Notes: generated from the sequence alone by a model not told the origin. A DNA stretch of 64,000 nt from Microbacterium sp. XT11 (GCF_001513675.1 NZ_CP013859.1:2419081-2483080); one strand, 5' to 3'. Shown: positions 32,343-41,433, numbered from the stretch's first letter. Numbers and translations are program-made.

Positions 32343-33338
32343 ATGCCCTCCCGACCCGACGACGCCGACCCTCGCCTGGAGGATCTCTCCGAGGGCGACA
32401 TCCTCCGCGCGATCCTCGCCCGCACGCCACCTGGCGCGCATGCCCTGCTCGGGCCGGGTGACGACGCCGCCGTGATCGCGGCGCCGTCGGGGAGCGTGGT
32501 GGCGACGACCGACACGCTGGTGCACGGACCCGACTTCCGCCTCGCGTGGTCGAGCGGCTACGACCTCGGCTGGAAGTCCGCGGCCGTCAACCTCGCCGAC
32601 GTGGCGGCGATGGGGGCGCGTCCGACGGGGCTCCTCGTGGCGTTGGCCGTCCCGCGCGATCTTCGGCTCTCGTTCGTGGAGAGCATGGCCGACGGTCTGC
32701 GCGACGCCTGCGAGTCCCTCGCGCCTGGATGCGCCGTGGTGGGCGGCGACCTCACGGTCTCCGACGTGCTCACCGTCGCCGTCACCGCGTTCGGCGACCT
32801 CGAAGGCCGCACACCGGTGACGCGGTCAGGGGCGCGCGCGGGAGACCGGGTCGCCGTCGCCGGAGAGCTCGGTCTCGCCGCGCAGGGCCTCGCCGTGCTC
32901 TTCGGACGCTTCCGCGCTGGTGATGTGCCCGTTCCCGTCGACCAGAGCCGTCTCGGCCGGGGTGAGCGGGCGGCACTTGCTGCGCAGCTCCGTCCGTCTC
33001 CGCCGATCGGGCTGGGACCCGTCGCCGCCGTCGCCGGCGCGACGGCCATGATGGACGTCTCCGACGGACTCGCCCTCGACGCCAGGCGCCTGGCCGACGC
33101 GTCGGGCGTCACCGTCGCGCTCCGGAGCGATGCGCTCGGCGAACGACCGGAGCGCGCGCTGGCGGGAGGGGAGGACCACGCGCTGCTCGCCACCTTCCGC
33201 GGCGAGGCGCTTCCTCCCGGGTTCCGGCTGATCGGCGAGGTGCGTGCGCGCGGTGATGCCGCCGTGGTGGTCGACGACGAGCCCGCCGACATCATCGGCT
33301 GGGATCCTTATCGCGACTGGGACGCTGCGGCGGGCTGA
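32343..33338 (+). CDS. thiL: Thiamine-monophosphate kinase
   Basis: The 331-residue enzyme phosphorylates thiamine monophosphate to the active diphosphate. It belongs to the PurM/AIRS fold: LLGPGDDAAVI near residue 38, DTLVHGPDFRLAWSSGYDLGWKSAAVNLADVAAMGA (metal and ATP site), VVGGDLTVSD, and MMDVSDGLALDARRLA. Length is normal. ATG 32343 is supported by the close -10 box. It is convergent with rsmD across a 195-base gap that holds an unusual inverted repeat. Confidence 0.94.
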   Translation: MPSRPDDADPRLEDLSEGDILRAILARTPPGAHALLGPGDDAAVIAAPSGSVVATTDTLVHGPDFRLAWSSGYDLGWKSAAVNLADVAAMGARPTGLLVALAVPRDLRLSFVESMADGLRDACESLAPGCAVVGGDLTVSDVLTVAVTAFGDLEGRTPVTRSGARAGDRVAVAGELGLAAQGLAVLFGRFRAGDVPVPVDQSRLGRGERAALAAQLRPSPPIGLGPVAAVAGATAMMDVSDGLALDARRLADASGVTVALRSDALGERPERALAGGEDHALLATFRGEALPPGFRLIGEVRARGDAAVVVDDEPADIIGWDPYRDWDAAAG

Positions 33339-33440
33339 CCGCGTGGGCCGTGCCATCCGTCGTCGGCGTGCCGTCCGTCCCGTGGTGCCGTGCGGTCCGT
33401 TCCGGGCGCCGTCCGTCCCGCGGAGCCGTCGGGCGTGTCG

Positions 33441-33517
33441 CTTTGTCGGGAGCGGGGAGCGCATCCACGGCGTGTCGCGCTGTTTCACACCGACGAACGG
33501 GACATCTCCCGACAAAG
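33441..33517. repeat. 12-bp inverted repeat with 53-base spacer
   Basis: CTTTGTCGGGAG (33441-33452) recurs inverted as CTCCCGACAAAG (33506-33517), between the convergent ends of thiL and rsmD. The flanks (GGCGTGTCG before, and CACCGACGAACGGGACAT inside) look like an intergenic element rather than decayed coding sequence. A GTCCGTCCCG direct repeat lies to its left (33377-33386 and about 33411-33420). It may be a dispersed Microbacterium element or a long-loop terminator. Confidence 0.55.
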
Positions 33518-33533
33518 TGCGCGTCGGATGCCG

Positions 33534-34127
33534 TCAGACCGAGGCGTCCGGACCGGCCTGATCGGCACCGTGCGGCTCTCCCCACCAGAGCGTCGTGTCG
33601 CCGTAGCCCTTCTCCCGCAGGAGGCGGAGGCCGGCGGCTTCGAAGTCCGGCGGCGATGAGCGGCGCGCCCGTTCGACGATGACGAGGGCGTCTGCCGACA
33701 GCAGGGGAGCGAGAACACGCAGATCGCCCGATATCGCGTCATCGTCGAGATCGTAGGGAGGATCCGAGAACACGAGGTCGTACGGGCCGATCGCGCGCTG
33801 CAGGAAGGAGCGGACCGCGACCTCGTGCACGCGTGCCGTCGAGGGTGCTCCGGCCTTCGCCACGATGGCCGCGTTGCGCCGGACGATCGCAGCCGCAGGC
33901 CGTCCGCGCTCCACGAGGTCCACGGCGGCGGCACCACGACTGAGAGCCTCGAGACCGAGAGCGCCCGATCCGGCATACAGATCGAGAACGCGGGCGCCGA
34001 TGATGGCATCCGCCGACTCGAGCGTTCCGAAGAGGGACTCACGCACCCGGTCGCTGGTCGGACGCGTCCCGGAACCCGGCACGTCCAGCCGCGCCCCCCG
34101 TGCCTTGCCGGCGATGATCCTGGTCAC
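33534..34127 (-). CDS. rsmD: 16S rRNA (guanine-966-N2)-methyltransferase
   Basis: The 197-residue SAM-dependent enzyme methylates G966 of 16S rRNA. TRIIAGKARGARLDVP at the N-terminus is diagnostic for RsmD, followed by TRPTSDRVRESLFGTLE, the SAM site VLDLYAGSGALGLEALSRGA, and the catalytic DPPYD. The start is GTG 34127 with the -10 box TATCGT (34139-34134) exactly six bases upstream, so the transcript is probably leaderless. In many bacteria rsmD neighbours coaD; here recG lies between them on the other strand. Confidence 0.94.
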   Translation of the reverse strand: MTRIIAGKARGARLDVPGSGTRPTSDRVRESLFGTLESADAIIGARVLDLYAGSGALGLEALSRGAAAVDLVERGRPAAAIVRRNAAIVAKAGAPSTARVHEVAVRSFLQRAIGPYDLVFSDPPYDLDDDAISGDLRVLAPLLSADALVIVERARRSSPPDFEAAGLRLLREKGYGDTTLWWGEPHGADQAGPDASV

Positions 34128-34189
34128 CTGATCACGATACGGCAGAGCGGATGCTCCGTCGTGTCGGCGGGCTTCCCTAGACTCGGAGC

Positions 34190-36364
34190 ATGCCGGTCAC
34201 GCTCGATTCCCCGCTCGAGGACGCGCTCGGCGCGGCTCCCGCGAAGAGCCTGGGGCGCGCGTTCGGGATGCAGTTCGTCGGCGACCTCGTGTCGCACTAT
34301 CCCCGGAGGTATGCCGACCCGGGAGAGCTGACCCCGATCCGCGAGCTTCCCGTCGGCGAGACCGTCACGATCGTGGCCGAAGTGCTCTCATCCGTCGCAC
34401 GACCCATGCGCAACAGGCGCGGGGCGATGGTGGAGGTCATGATCGGCGACGGCATCGGCCGCATGTCGTTGACGTTCTTCGCCAAAGGCATGCCGCAGGC
34501 GGAGTGGAGAGCCAAGGAACTCGCGGTGGGTCGTCGAGGCGTGTTCTCCGGCAAGGTCGGCGAGTTCAACGGTGTCATGCAGTTCGCCCACCCGGAGTAC
34601 GAGCTGTTCGACGACGAAGACGCCGCGCGGCGGAGGGCCGACGCCAAGACCGCTGCGCTCATTCCGATCTACCCCGCCACGGCGAGCCTGCAGACGTGGC
34701 AGATCGCGAAGTTCGTGGGCCGCGTCCTCGACGCGTTGCACGACGTCCCCGACCCCCTGCCGTCCGAGGTCCGCGAGCGTGAGGGACTGTTGTCGGCTCG
34801 TCAGGCGCTCGAGCAGATCCACCGTCCGAAGACGCGCAACGACATCGACCCGGCGGTGCGCACCCTGCGCATGCACGAGGCGCTCACCCTGCAGACGGCG
34901 CTGCTGCAGCAACGCGACGCGGTTCGCGCTCTCGCCGCGACCCCCCGCCCGGCGACGAAGTGTGGTCTGCTCGAACGCTTCGACGCGGCGTTGCCCTACT
35001 CGCTCACGCCTGATCAGCAGACAGTGGGCGAGCAGATCGCCCGAGACCTCGTCGGTGCCTGGCCGATGAACCGTCTCGTCCAGGGCGAGGTGGGGTCCGG
35101 CAAGACGCTCGTGGCGCTGCGGGCGATGCTGCAGGTGGCAGAGTCCGGAGGACAGGCCGCCCTCATCGCCCCGACGGAGGTGCTCGCCGCTCAGCACCTG
35201 CGTTCGATCGCCAAGATGCTCGGACCGCAGCTCGCCCCGGAGCTCATGCCCACGCTCCTCACGGGGCAGATGCCCGCGGCCGAGCGGCGTAAGGCGGCCC
35301 TGCGCGTGGCGTCTGGTCAGGCCCTCATCGTCGTCGGCACGCATGCCCTCCTCGGCGACAAGACGACGTTCGCCGATCTCGGCCTCGTCGTGGTCGACGA
35401 GCAGCACCGCTTCGGCGTCGAGCAGCGCGAGGCGCTGCGGGCGAAGGGCTCGAGCCCGCACGCCCTCGTCCTCACCGCGACCCCGATCCCGCGCACGGTC
35501 GCGATGACCGTGTTCGGTGATCTCGACACCTCCGTGATCCGCACCATGCCGGCCGGACGCGCCGGGATCGAGACCTTCGTCGCGCCGCTCGCCGAGCATC
35601 CCGCGTGGTTCAACCGCGTCTGGCAGCGCGCGGCGGAGGAGATCGCCCAGGGGCGCCAGGTCTTCGCGGTGTGCGCGGCCATCGACACGGCCAAGAAGAC
35701 CGTCGAGCAGGACGACCAGCTCCCGGTGCAGCCCGAGGGGACCGCGGGGCCGCGCTGGGGGGTCGTGCAACTCGACGAGGCGCTCGCGACGCATCCGACG
35801 CTGGGCTCGGTCCGCAGGGCCGTGCTGCACGGCCGGATGCCGGCGGACGAGAAGGATGCCGTCATGCAGGCCTTCGCGCGCGGTGAGATCGACCTGCTGC
35901 TCGCGACGACCGTCATCGAGGTCGGCGTCGACGTCCCGAACGCCTCGACCATGATCGTGCTCGACGCCGACCGGTTCGGTGTGTCGCAGCTGCATCAGCT
36001 CCGCGGACGCGTGGGGCGAGGCGGCGTGCCGGGGCTGTGTCTTCTCGTCACCGAGGCCGAGGCCGGGACGCTGGCGCGGGAGCGCGTCGAGGCGGTGGCG
36101 GCGACCCTCGACGGATTCGCCCTGGCCGAGGTCGACCTCGAGCTGCGCGGCGAGGGCGATGTGCTCGGGGCCGCGCAGGCCGGCGTCCGCTCGTCGCTCA
36201 AGCTGCTGCGGGTGGTCAAGGACTCCCAGCTCATCGTGAGGGCGCGCGAGCTCGCGGAGCGCATCCTGACCGTCGATCCGCACCTCGATGCGCACCCCGG
36301 CCTGCGCGAGGCGATCGCCCGCCGCGTGAGTGACGAAGACAGGGCGGCGCTCGCGAAGAACTGA
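34190..36364 (+). CDS. recG: ATP-dependent DNA helicase RecG
   Basis: The 724-residue helicase reverses stalled forks and branch-migrates Holliday junctions. The N-terminal wedge/OB domain (about 1-170, with GDLVSHYPRRYADPGEL) is followed by the SF2 core: Walker A GEVGSGKT near residue 299, DEQH box near 403, LTATPIPRT, and the late helicase motifs TTVIEVGVDVPNAS and QLHQLRGRVGRGG. The C-terminal TRG-type wedge includes ELRGEGDVLGAAQAG. ATG 34190 is directly preceded by TAGACT plus six bases, so the gene is probably leaderless. Confidence 0.96.
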   Translation: MPVTLDSPLEDALGAAPAKSLGRAFGMQFVGDLVSHYPRRYADPGELTPIRELPVGETVTIVAEVLSSVARPMRNRRGAMVEVMIGDGIGRMSLTFFAKGMPQAEWRAKELAVGRRGVFSGKVGEFNGVMQFAHPEYELFDDEDAARRRADAKTAALIPIYPATASLQTWQIAKFVGRVLDALHDVPDPLPSEVREREGLLSARQALEQIHRPKTRNDIDPAVRTLRMHEALTLQTALLQQRDAVRALAATPRPATKCGLLERFDAALPYSLTPDQQTVGEQIARDLVGAWPMNRLVQGEVGSGKTLVALRAMLQVAESGGQAALIAPTEVLAAQHLRSIAKMLGPQLAPELMPTLLTGQMPAAERRKAALRVASGQALIVVGTHALLGDKTTFADLGLVVVDEQHRFGVEQREALRAKGSSPHALVLTATPIPRTVAMTVFGDLDTSVIRTMPAGRAGIETFVAPLAEHPAWFNRVWQRAAEEIAQGRQVFAVCAAIDTAKKTVEQDDQLPVQPEGTAGPRWGVVQLDEALATHPTLGSVRRAVLHGRMPADEKDAVMQAFARGEIDLLLATTVIEVGVDVPNASTMIVLDADRFGVSQLHQLRGRVGRGGVPGLCLLVTEAEAGTLARERVEAVAATLDGFALAEVDLELRGEGDVLGAAQAGVRSSLKLLRVVKDSQLIVRARELAERILTVDPHLDAHPGLREAIARRVSDEDRAALAKN

Positions 36365-36389
36365 TCACGGCGTGCCCTAGGGTGGAACC

Positions 36390-36425
36390 ATGCGTCGTAT
36401 CGAGGGGTCGAAGGAGTCGTCGTGA
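36390..36425 (+). CDS. Leaderless 11-codon mini-ORF before coaD
   Basis: TAGGGT (36378-36383) is six bases before ATG 36390, the same layout as the leaderless genes here. The ORF encodes [11 protein letters not shown] and its TGA overlaps the coaD GTG (GTGA). The coaD ribosome-binding site GAAGGAG lies inside the mini-ORF, so its translation would pass over that site and could feed ribosomes to coaD. It may be only a by-product of promoter placement. Confidence 0.4.
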   Translation: MRRIEGSKESS

Positions 36426-36919
36426 GCAGCCGGATCGCCGTCGTCCCTGGTTCGTTCGACCCGCCGACGCTGGGTCACCTCGACGTGATCCGTCGTGCGG
36501 CCGCTCTGTACGACGAGTTGCACGTCCTGGTCGTGCACAACCCGGGCAAGGAGGCGATGCTGCCGATCTCGCAGCGGCTGTCGCTGCTCGAGCAGTCCAT
36601 CGCCGAAGACGGCATGGACGGCAACATCATCGTCGGCTCGTGGAGCATGGGCCTGCTCGTGGACTACGCGCGCGACGTCAACGCCGGTGTGCTCGTGAAG
36701 GGCATCCGCTCGCAGGTCGACGTGGCATACGAATCGCCCATGGCGATCGTGAACCGGCACCTCGCCGACATCGAGACGGTGTTCTTGCTTCCCGATCCGT
36801 CGCACGCCATGGTGTCCAGCTCGCTGGTGCGTCAGGTCGCCGGTCTCGGCGGTGATGTGTCCCCGTTCGTGCCTCCCGCGGTGGCTGCGTTCCTCGACAC
36901 CGGCGCGCGCGGGATCTGA
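36422..36919 (+). CDS. coaD: Phosphopantetheine adenylyltransferase
   Basis: The 165-residue nucleotidyltransferase makes dephospho-CoA from ATP and 4'-phosphopantetheine. The T/HxGH motif is in [20 protein letters not shown] (residues 8-27). [16 protein letters not shown] and the C-terminal ISSTxxR equivalent [10 protein letters not shown] are present. Hexameric family members have this length. GTG 36422 overlaps the stop of a leaderless mini-ORF and has GAAGGAG upstream. Confidence 0.95.
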   Translation: MSSRIAVVPGSFDPPTLGHLDVIRRAAALYDELHVLVVHNPGKEAMLPISQRLSLLEQSIAEDGMDGNIIVGSWSMGLLVDYARDVNAGVLVKGIRSQVDVAYESPMAIVNRHLADIETVFLLPDPSHAMVSSSLVRQVAGLGGDVSPFVPPAVAAFLDTGARGI

Positions 36920-37024
36920 CGTCCCGCCGCCTCCGTCTTTCGACGTCGAGCCGGGTCTCATCGCTGACCCCGCTACCGTCTGCGACTCGGCCCTCGTGCA
37001 GGTGCAGACGGGTAGCATGGCCGG

Positions 37025-37585
37025 GTGAGAACGCGCAACAACGGCCCCTTCGTCCTTCCCGTCCGAGACATCGTCCGCAAGCCGGGGGAGATGCGCGAGC
37101 ACGCCTTCACGGTGACCCTTGACGAACCGTGGGGTGAGGGGATCGTCGCCTTCGACGCCGGGTCGGAGCTCGACATCGATGTCCGCCTGGAGTCGGTCCA
37201 CGAGGGGATCCTGGTCTCCGGAACGGCCGACGGGGAGTACACGGGAGTGTGCGGACGATGCCTCACCGACATCGCCCGGCCTGTCGAAGTCGAGTTCCAG
37301 GAGCTTTTCGCGTATCCTGGTGAGGAAGAAACTGACTTCGAGGTTCAAGACGACCACGTGGATCTTGAAACTCTCGTCAGGGATGCGGCCGTATTGTCGC
37401 TTCCATTTCAGCCGGTGTGTCAGCCGGATTGCCCGGGTCTCGACCCGATAACGGGTGAGCGACTGACCGAGAGCGCCGGCACGGAGCAGGCCGCTCCCAT
37501 CGATCCTCGATGGAGTGCGCTCCAGCAGATCACAGACCAAGACGGCACGACAGGACGTCGCGCCGCCGAGAAAGAAGAGAGCTAG
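37025..37585 (+). CDS. YceD/DUF177 protein, large-ribosomal-subunit biogenesis
   Basis: The 186-residue protein is the DUF177 (YceD) family member that almost always precedes rpmF. It carries a likely zinc site, CGRC near residue 80 and CQPDC near residue 136. VPVRDI-type LPVRDIVRKPGEMRE and VDLETLVRDAAVLSLPFQPVC are family blocks. The plant and bacterial homologues help 23S rRNA accumulation. GTG 37025 is supported by TAGCAT exactly six bases upstream (37013-37018), so this is probably the leaderless first gene of the yceD-rpmF-rnc-mutM operon. The C-terminal tail is charged and likely disordered. Confidence 0.9.
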   Translation: MRTRNNGPFVLPVRDIVRKPGEMREHAFTVTLDEPWGEGIVAFDAGSELDIDVRLESVHEGILVSGTADGEYTGVCGRCLTDIARPVEVEFQELFAYPGEEETDFEVQDDHVDLETLVRDAAVLSLPFQPVCQPDCPGLDPITGERLTESAGTEQAAPIDPRWSALQQITDQDGTTGRRAAEKEES

Positions 37586-37587
37586 TC

Positions 37588-37797
37588 ATGGCCGGTAACC
37601 CCCCGAAGCGCAAGGTCTCCCGTTCGAACACCCGCTCGCGCCGCGCGCAGTGGAAGGCGGAGGCTCCCGCGCTCGTCAAGACCATCGAGAACGGCAAGGT
37701 CGTCTACAGCCGTCCGCACCAGGCGAAGGTCGTCACCGACTCGCAGGGCACCGAGCTCTTCCTCGAGTACAAGGGCCGCAAGGTCGCCGACGTCTGA
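37588..37797 (+). CDS. rpmF: 50S ribosomal protein L32 (zinc-free form)
   Basis: The 69-residue basic protein starts PPKRKVSRSNTRSRRAQWK, the L32 signature. It contains no cysteine, so it cannot form the usual zinc ribbon; the zinc positions are replaced by a stretch with VVYSRPHQAKVV. It begins two bases after the yceD stop and 17 bases before rnc. Confidence 0.96.
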   Translation: MAGNPPKRKVSRSNTRSRRAQWKAEAPALVKTIENGKVVYSRPHQAKVVTDSQGTELFLEYKGRKVADV

Positions 37798-37814
37798 GTC
37801 GCGACTCGCAGATC

Positions 37815-38507
37815 GTGACTGAGGTCGCTGAGGCGGCGAAGTCTCTTCCGGCAAAGCTCCGCGTCGACATCGACGCGGAGCTTCTGGAGTTGGCCCTCAC
37901 TCATCGCTCGTACGCGTACGAGCACGGTGGGATCCCGCACAACGAGCGACTCGAGTTCCTCGGCGACTCGGTGCTCGGGCAGGCCGTCACGGTGATGCTC
38001 TTCACGACGCACCCGGAGCTCGACGAGGGCGAACTGGCCAAGCGACGCGCAAGCGTCGTGTCGACCGTCGCCCTCGCCGAGGTCGCCCGCGGCATCGGTC
38101 TCGGCAGCCACCTTCTCCTCGGGCGAGGGGAGGAGCAGACGGGCGGCCGCGACAAGGACTCGATCCTGGCCGACACCATGGAGGCTGTGATCGGGGCGAC
38201 CTACCTCTCCGCGGGGCCCGATGCCGCGACCGAGCTCGTGCTGCGGCTGACGAAGCCGCTGCTCGCCGACCCGGAGCGTTACGGCGCCGCGATGGACCCG
38301 AAGACGAGCCTTCAGGAGCTCGCAGCTCGCGTGGGTGCGACGCCACCCCAGTACTCGGTCGAGGCGAGTGGCCCAGATCACGACCGTCGGTTCACCGCGA
38401 CGGTCGTCGTGGGCGACGTGACGATGACCGGAAACGGCACGAGCAAGAAGACGGCGGAGATGGCTGCTGCGCTCAACGCGTGGCACGAGCTCAACGACCG
38501 TGCCTGA
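37815..38507 (+). CDS. rnc: Ribonuclease III
   Basis: The 230-residue dsRNA endonuclease processes rRNA precursors. The catalytic signature NERLEFLGDSVLG is at about residues 43-55, with DTMEAVIGATYL providing the second acidic cluster. The double-stranded-RNA-binding domain fills the last 70 residues (DPKTSLQELAARVGATPPQYSV, then GNGTSKKTAEMAAALNAW). GTG 37815 fits the family N-terminus. It overlaps mutM by eight bases. Confidence 0.96.
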   Translation: MTEVAEAAKSLPAKLRVDIDAELLELALTHRSYAYEHGGIPHNERLEFLGDSVLGQAVTVMLFTTHPELDEGELAKRRASVVSTVALAEVARGIGLGSHLLLGRGEEQTGGRDKDSILADTMEAVIGATYLSAGPDAATELVLRLTKPLLADPERYGAAMDPKTSLQELAARVGATPPQYSVEASGPDHDRRFTATVVVGDVTMTGNGTSKKTAEMAAALNAWHELNDRA

Positions 38508-39363
38508 ACTTCCCGAGGTGGAGGTCGTGCGGGCTGGGCTCGCACCGGCGACCACGGGCTCGCTGATCTCGGCTGTCAGCGTCTTCGACGAGCGCGCGCT
38601 CACACGTCACCCCGCGGGCGCTGAGGACTTCGCGACTCAGCTCGAAGGCCGGCGGTTCGTCGATGCCGACCGACGGGGCAAGTTCCTGTGGTTGGCGCTC
38701 GACGACGGCGATCGTGCCCTCATCGCGCACCTGGGCATGAGCGGACAGATGCTGCTGCGCCGTCCGGACGCGCCGGCGGAGCGGCATGAGCGCATCCGGA
38801 TCCATCTGGAGCATCCGTCGCACGGCGAGCTCGCCGTGGTCTTCTCCGACCAGCGGACGTTCGGTTCGCTCGCGGTCGACGCGCTCGTCGACGACGGCCC
38901 CACGCGCATCCCCACACAGGCAGCCCACATCGCGCGCGATCCTCTCGACACTCTCTTCGACGACGTGCGGTTCCGGGACGCGGTCCGTCGCAGGAGCAGC
39001 GCAATCAAGCGGGTGCTGCTCGATCAGACCGTGATCAGCGGGGTGGGCAACATCTATGCGGATGAGGCGCTGTGGGCGGCCCGCATTCACCCCGAGAAGC
39101 CCGCCTCGGCCCTGTCGACGCAGGCCGTCCGCCGACTCCTCGGAGAGATCAGGGCCGTGCTCCTCAAGGCCCTCGCCGAGGGCGGGACCAGCTTCGACGC
39201 GCAATACGTGAACGTGAACGGGCAGGCGGGTTACTTCGCGCACTCGTTGAACGCATACGGACGCACCGGTGCTCCCTGCGCACGATGCGGGACGCCGATC
39301 CGGCGCGAAGCGTTCATGAACCGCTCCTCGCACTTCTGCCCCCGCTGCCAGCGCGTCCGCTGA
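38500..39363 (+). CDS. mutM: Formamidopyrimidine-DNA glycosylase
   Basis: The 287-residue bifunctional glycosylase/AP lyase removes 8-oxoguanine and formamidopyrimidines. The N-terminal Pro nucleophile and acid are in MPELPEVEVVR. LDQTVISGVGNIYADEALW is the helix-two-turn-helix, and the C-terminal zinc finger is CARC...CPRC with the RSSHFCPRCQ end that contacts DNA. GTG 38500 overlaps rnc. The order rnc-mutM is conserved in actinobacteria. Confidence 0.96.
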   Translation: MPELPEVEVVRAGLAPATTGSLISAVSVFDERALTRHPAGAEDFATQLEGRRFVDADRRGKFLWLALDDGDRALIAHLGMSGQMLLRRPDAPAERHERIRIHLEHPSHGELAVVFSDQRTFGSLAVDALVDDGPTRIPTQAAHIARDPLDTLFDDVRFRDAVRRRSSAIKRVLLDQTVISGVGNIYADEALWAARIHPEKPASALSTQAVRRLLGEIRAVLLKALAEGGTSFDAQYVNVNGQAGYFAHSLNAYGRTGAPCARCGTPIRREAFMNRSSHFCPRCQRVR

Positions 39364-39375
39364 CAGCGGGAGCGC

Positions 39376-40698
39376 TCACGCGGCCGCGAACGACCTCGCG
39401 AGCAGAGGCCGCGTCGCGGTCGTGCTGAGCCAGACCACGGCGATCCCCGCACCGACGACCAGGGTGATGGTCAGGAGGGAGAGCGGCGCGACGATCATCG
39501 CGATACCCAGGAGCGGGAACACGAGCACGCCCGCGCACACCGCCGACCCGATCGCCGTGATGAGCAGCGGCGACATGATCGCCCTGCGACGCGCGCGGTC
39601 CACGGTCTCGAGCGGCACGCCGAGGTAGTGGAGGCTGCGATGCAGCTCGTGTTCGTCGAGGATGCCCGATGCCTGGTTCACCCCCACGGATGCCGCGACC
39701 ATGAGGAACGAGGCGACGAGCGTGATGATGAGGCCCGTGCGCATGTCCTCGACCAGGGCGATGTCCGACGCCGCGGCCCCCTCCGCCCCCAGCACGTTCA
39801 TGAGCGACACGCCGGTGCCGGCGAAGACGGCCATGAAGCTGGCCATCGCGATGCCGCTCACCTGCCGCCACGCGGCCTTGGGGGAGTCGAGCACGATCCG
39901 TGCGGCGAGAAGCCGTTCCGGCACCGCCGCCCGGCGCAGCTGCCGCGACGCCGAGACCTTGAGCACCCACGGGCCGATCAGGTTGAGCACCGCCAGGGCA
40001 GCTCCGAACAGCAGGGAGAGCACCACGATCGTGGTGACGAGACCGGCGATCTGCGGCACGACCGAGATGAGCACGAAGGCCATCGCGATCGCGCTCAGCC
40101 CGAGCACGATGCGCCACCAGTGCACCCCAGACGCGGCGGCACGAGTTCGCACGCCGAGCGGTGAGATCACGACACGGCGCAGTCCGAGGGCTGCGCTGCC
40201 CGCCGCGACGACGAGCACGGCACCGACCACCGCCATGACGGACGGCACCGGCAGCAGCACGGCCGCTACTCCCAGCGCCTCTCCGCGGAAAGGGATCAGG
40301 CCGATCAGCGGGCTGAGGGCGAGATAGCCCAGCACTCCCGCCACGGCACCGGCACCCGCGAGCAGCACGGATTCGAGCACCGTCGCCACACCGACGCCGG
40401 CAGGGGTGACTCCCAGCAACCGGAGCGTGGACAGCCGCTCATCCCTGCGCCGAGCGGACAGCCGCGCCGCCGCGCCCCCGAGCCCCATGAGCGGCACGAT
40501 CAGCAGGGCGAGGGCGATCGCGGCGAGCGCCTGGTACAGCGGTGCGTACGCGTCGGTCCATGCCCAGAACGACTGCGCACCGCCCACGACCGTGAGCACG
40601 AGGGCCGTGACGATGCCGAACGCCACCACGGGTAGCGCGATCACGCTGTTCTGGCCCGGCGACGGACGGAGCAGCAGCGCCAGGACGCGCGCGTTCAT
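39376..40698 (-). CDS. ABC transporter permease (FtsX/MacB-like)
   Basis: The 440-residue membrane protein has about ten hydrophobic segments arranged in two halves. Each half resembles the FtsX fold of type VII ABC proteins, with the conserved LSARRRDERLSTLRLLGVTPAG loop near residue 85 and DEHELHRSLHYLGVPLETVDRAR near residue 365 as coupling segments. Such permeases act as mechanotransmitters or exporters of lipoproteins and peptides such as antibiotics. ATG 40698 overlaps the ATPase stop (ATGA). It is convergent with mutM, with 12 bases between. Confidence 0.88.
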   Translation of the reverse strand: MNARVLALLLRPSPGQNSVIALPVVAFGIVTALVLTVVGGAQSFWAWTDAYAPLYQALAAIALALLIVPLMGLGGAAARLSARRRDERLSTLRLLGVTPAGVGVATVLESVLLAGAGAVAGVLGYLALSPLIGLIPFRGEALGVAAVLLPVPSVMAVVGAVLVVAAGSAALGLRRVVISPLGVRTRAAASGVHWWRIVLGLSAIAMAFVLISVVPQIAGLVTTIVVLSLLFGAALAVLNLIGPWVLKVSASRQLRRAAVPERLLAARIVLDSPKAAWRQVSGIAMASFMAVFAGTGVSLMNVLGAEGAAASDIALVEDMRTGLIITLVASFLMVAASVGVNQASGILDEHELHRSLHYLGVPLETVDRARRRAIMSPLLITAIGSAVCAGVLVFPLLGIAMIVAPLSLLTITLVVGAGIAVVWLSTTATRPLLARSFAAA

Positions 40699-41390
40699 GC
40701 GTTCACCGCCGAGGAGACGATGCGCCCGTCGCGTACGGCGACGACGCGTGAGCATCGCGCTGCCACGTCGGCGTCGTGCGTGACGACGACGAGAGTCCGC
40801 CCCTGCCCGGTCGTCGACCACAGCAGTGCATCCATCACCTCGCGTGACGTCTGCGAGTCCAGGGCGCCGGTCGGTTCATCGGCGAACACCAGCTCGGCGC
40901 CCGTCGCCTGCGCGCGGGCGATGGCGACGCGCTGCGCCTGTCCGCCCGACAGTTCTCCGATGCGCCGGTCCTCCATCCCGGCGAGGCCGAGCGCTGTGAG
41001 CCACGATGACGCATGCTGCACGGCATCCGCCTTCTTGACGCCGTTGATCATCGAGGCGAGCGCGACGTTCTCGACAGCCGTCAGCTCGGGGATGAGAAGG
41101 CCCTGCTGGAACACGAAGCCGAGGCGCTCACGTCGAAGGCGGGAGCGTGCGGTCTCGCCGAGAGCGGTGACCTCGACTTCCGATCCCACGGCGGGACGGA
41201 ACGTCACGGTGCCGCTATCAGGTGCGACGATGCCGGCGAGGACGTGCAGGAGTGTCGTCTTACCCGACCCCGATGCACCCATGATGGCGACGGACTCGCC
41301 TCGGGCGACGGCGAGGTCGACACCGGCGAGAGCACGGGTCGAGCCGTAGGACTTTGTCAGCGCGTGGGCTTCGAGCACGGGTCTGTTCAT
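40695..41390 (-). CDS. ABC transporter ATP-binding protein
   Basis: The 231-residue ATPase has Walker A GASGSGKTT (about 37-45), the Q-loop in FVFQQGLLIPELTAVENV, the signature LSGGQAQRVAIARA, Walker B LVFADEPTGALD and the switch His in VVVTHDADVAA. It is of the MacB/LolD type, which pairs with FtsX-like permeases. It is coupled to the permease gene. A long imperfect palindrome lies just upstream at 41434-41475. Confidence 0.92.
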   Translation of the reverse strand: MNRPVLEAHALTKSYGSTRALAGVDLAVARGESVAIMGASGSGKTTLLHVLAGIVAPDSGTVTFRPAVGSEVEVTALGETARSRLRRERLGFVFQQGLLIPELTAVENVALASMINGVKKADAVQHASSWLTALGLAGMEDRRIGELSGGQAQRVAIARAQATGAELVFADEPTGALDSQTSREVMDALLWSTTGQGRTLVVVTHDADVAARCSRVVAVRDGRIVSSAVNA

Positions 41391-41433
41391 GCTTCCAGCC
41401 TGCCGACGCCGGCGTGCGGGAGCATCGGTCGTC

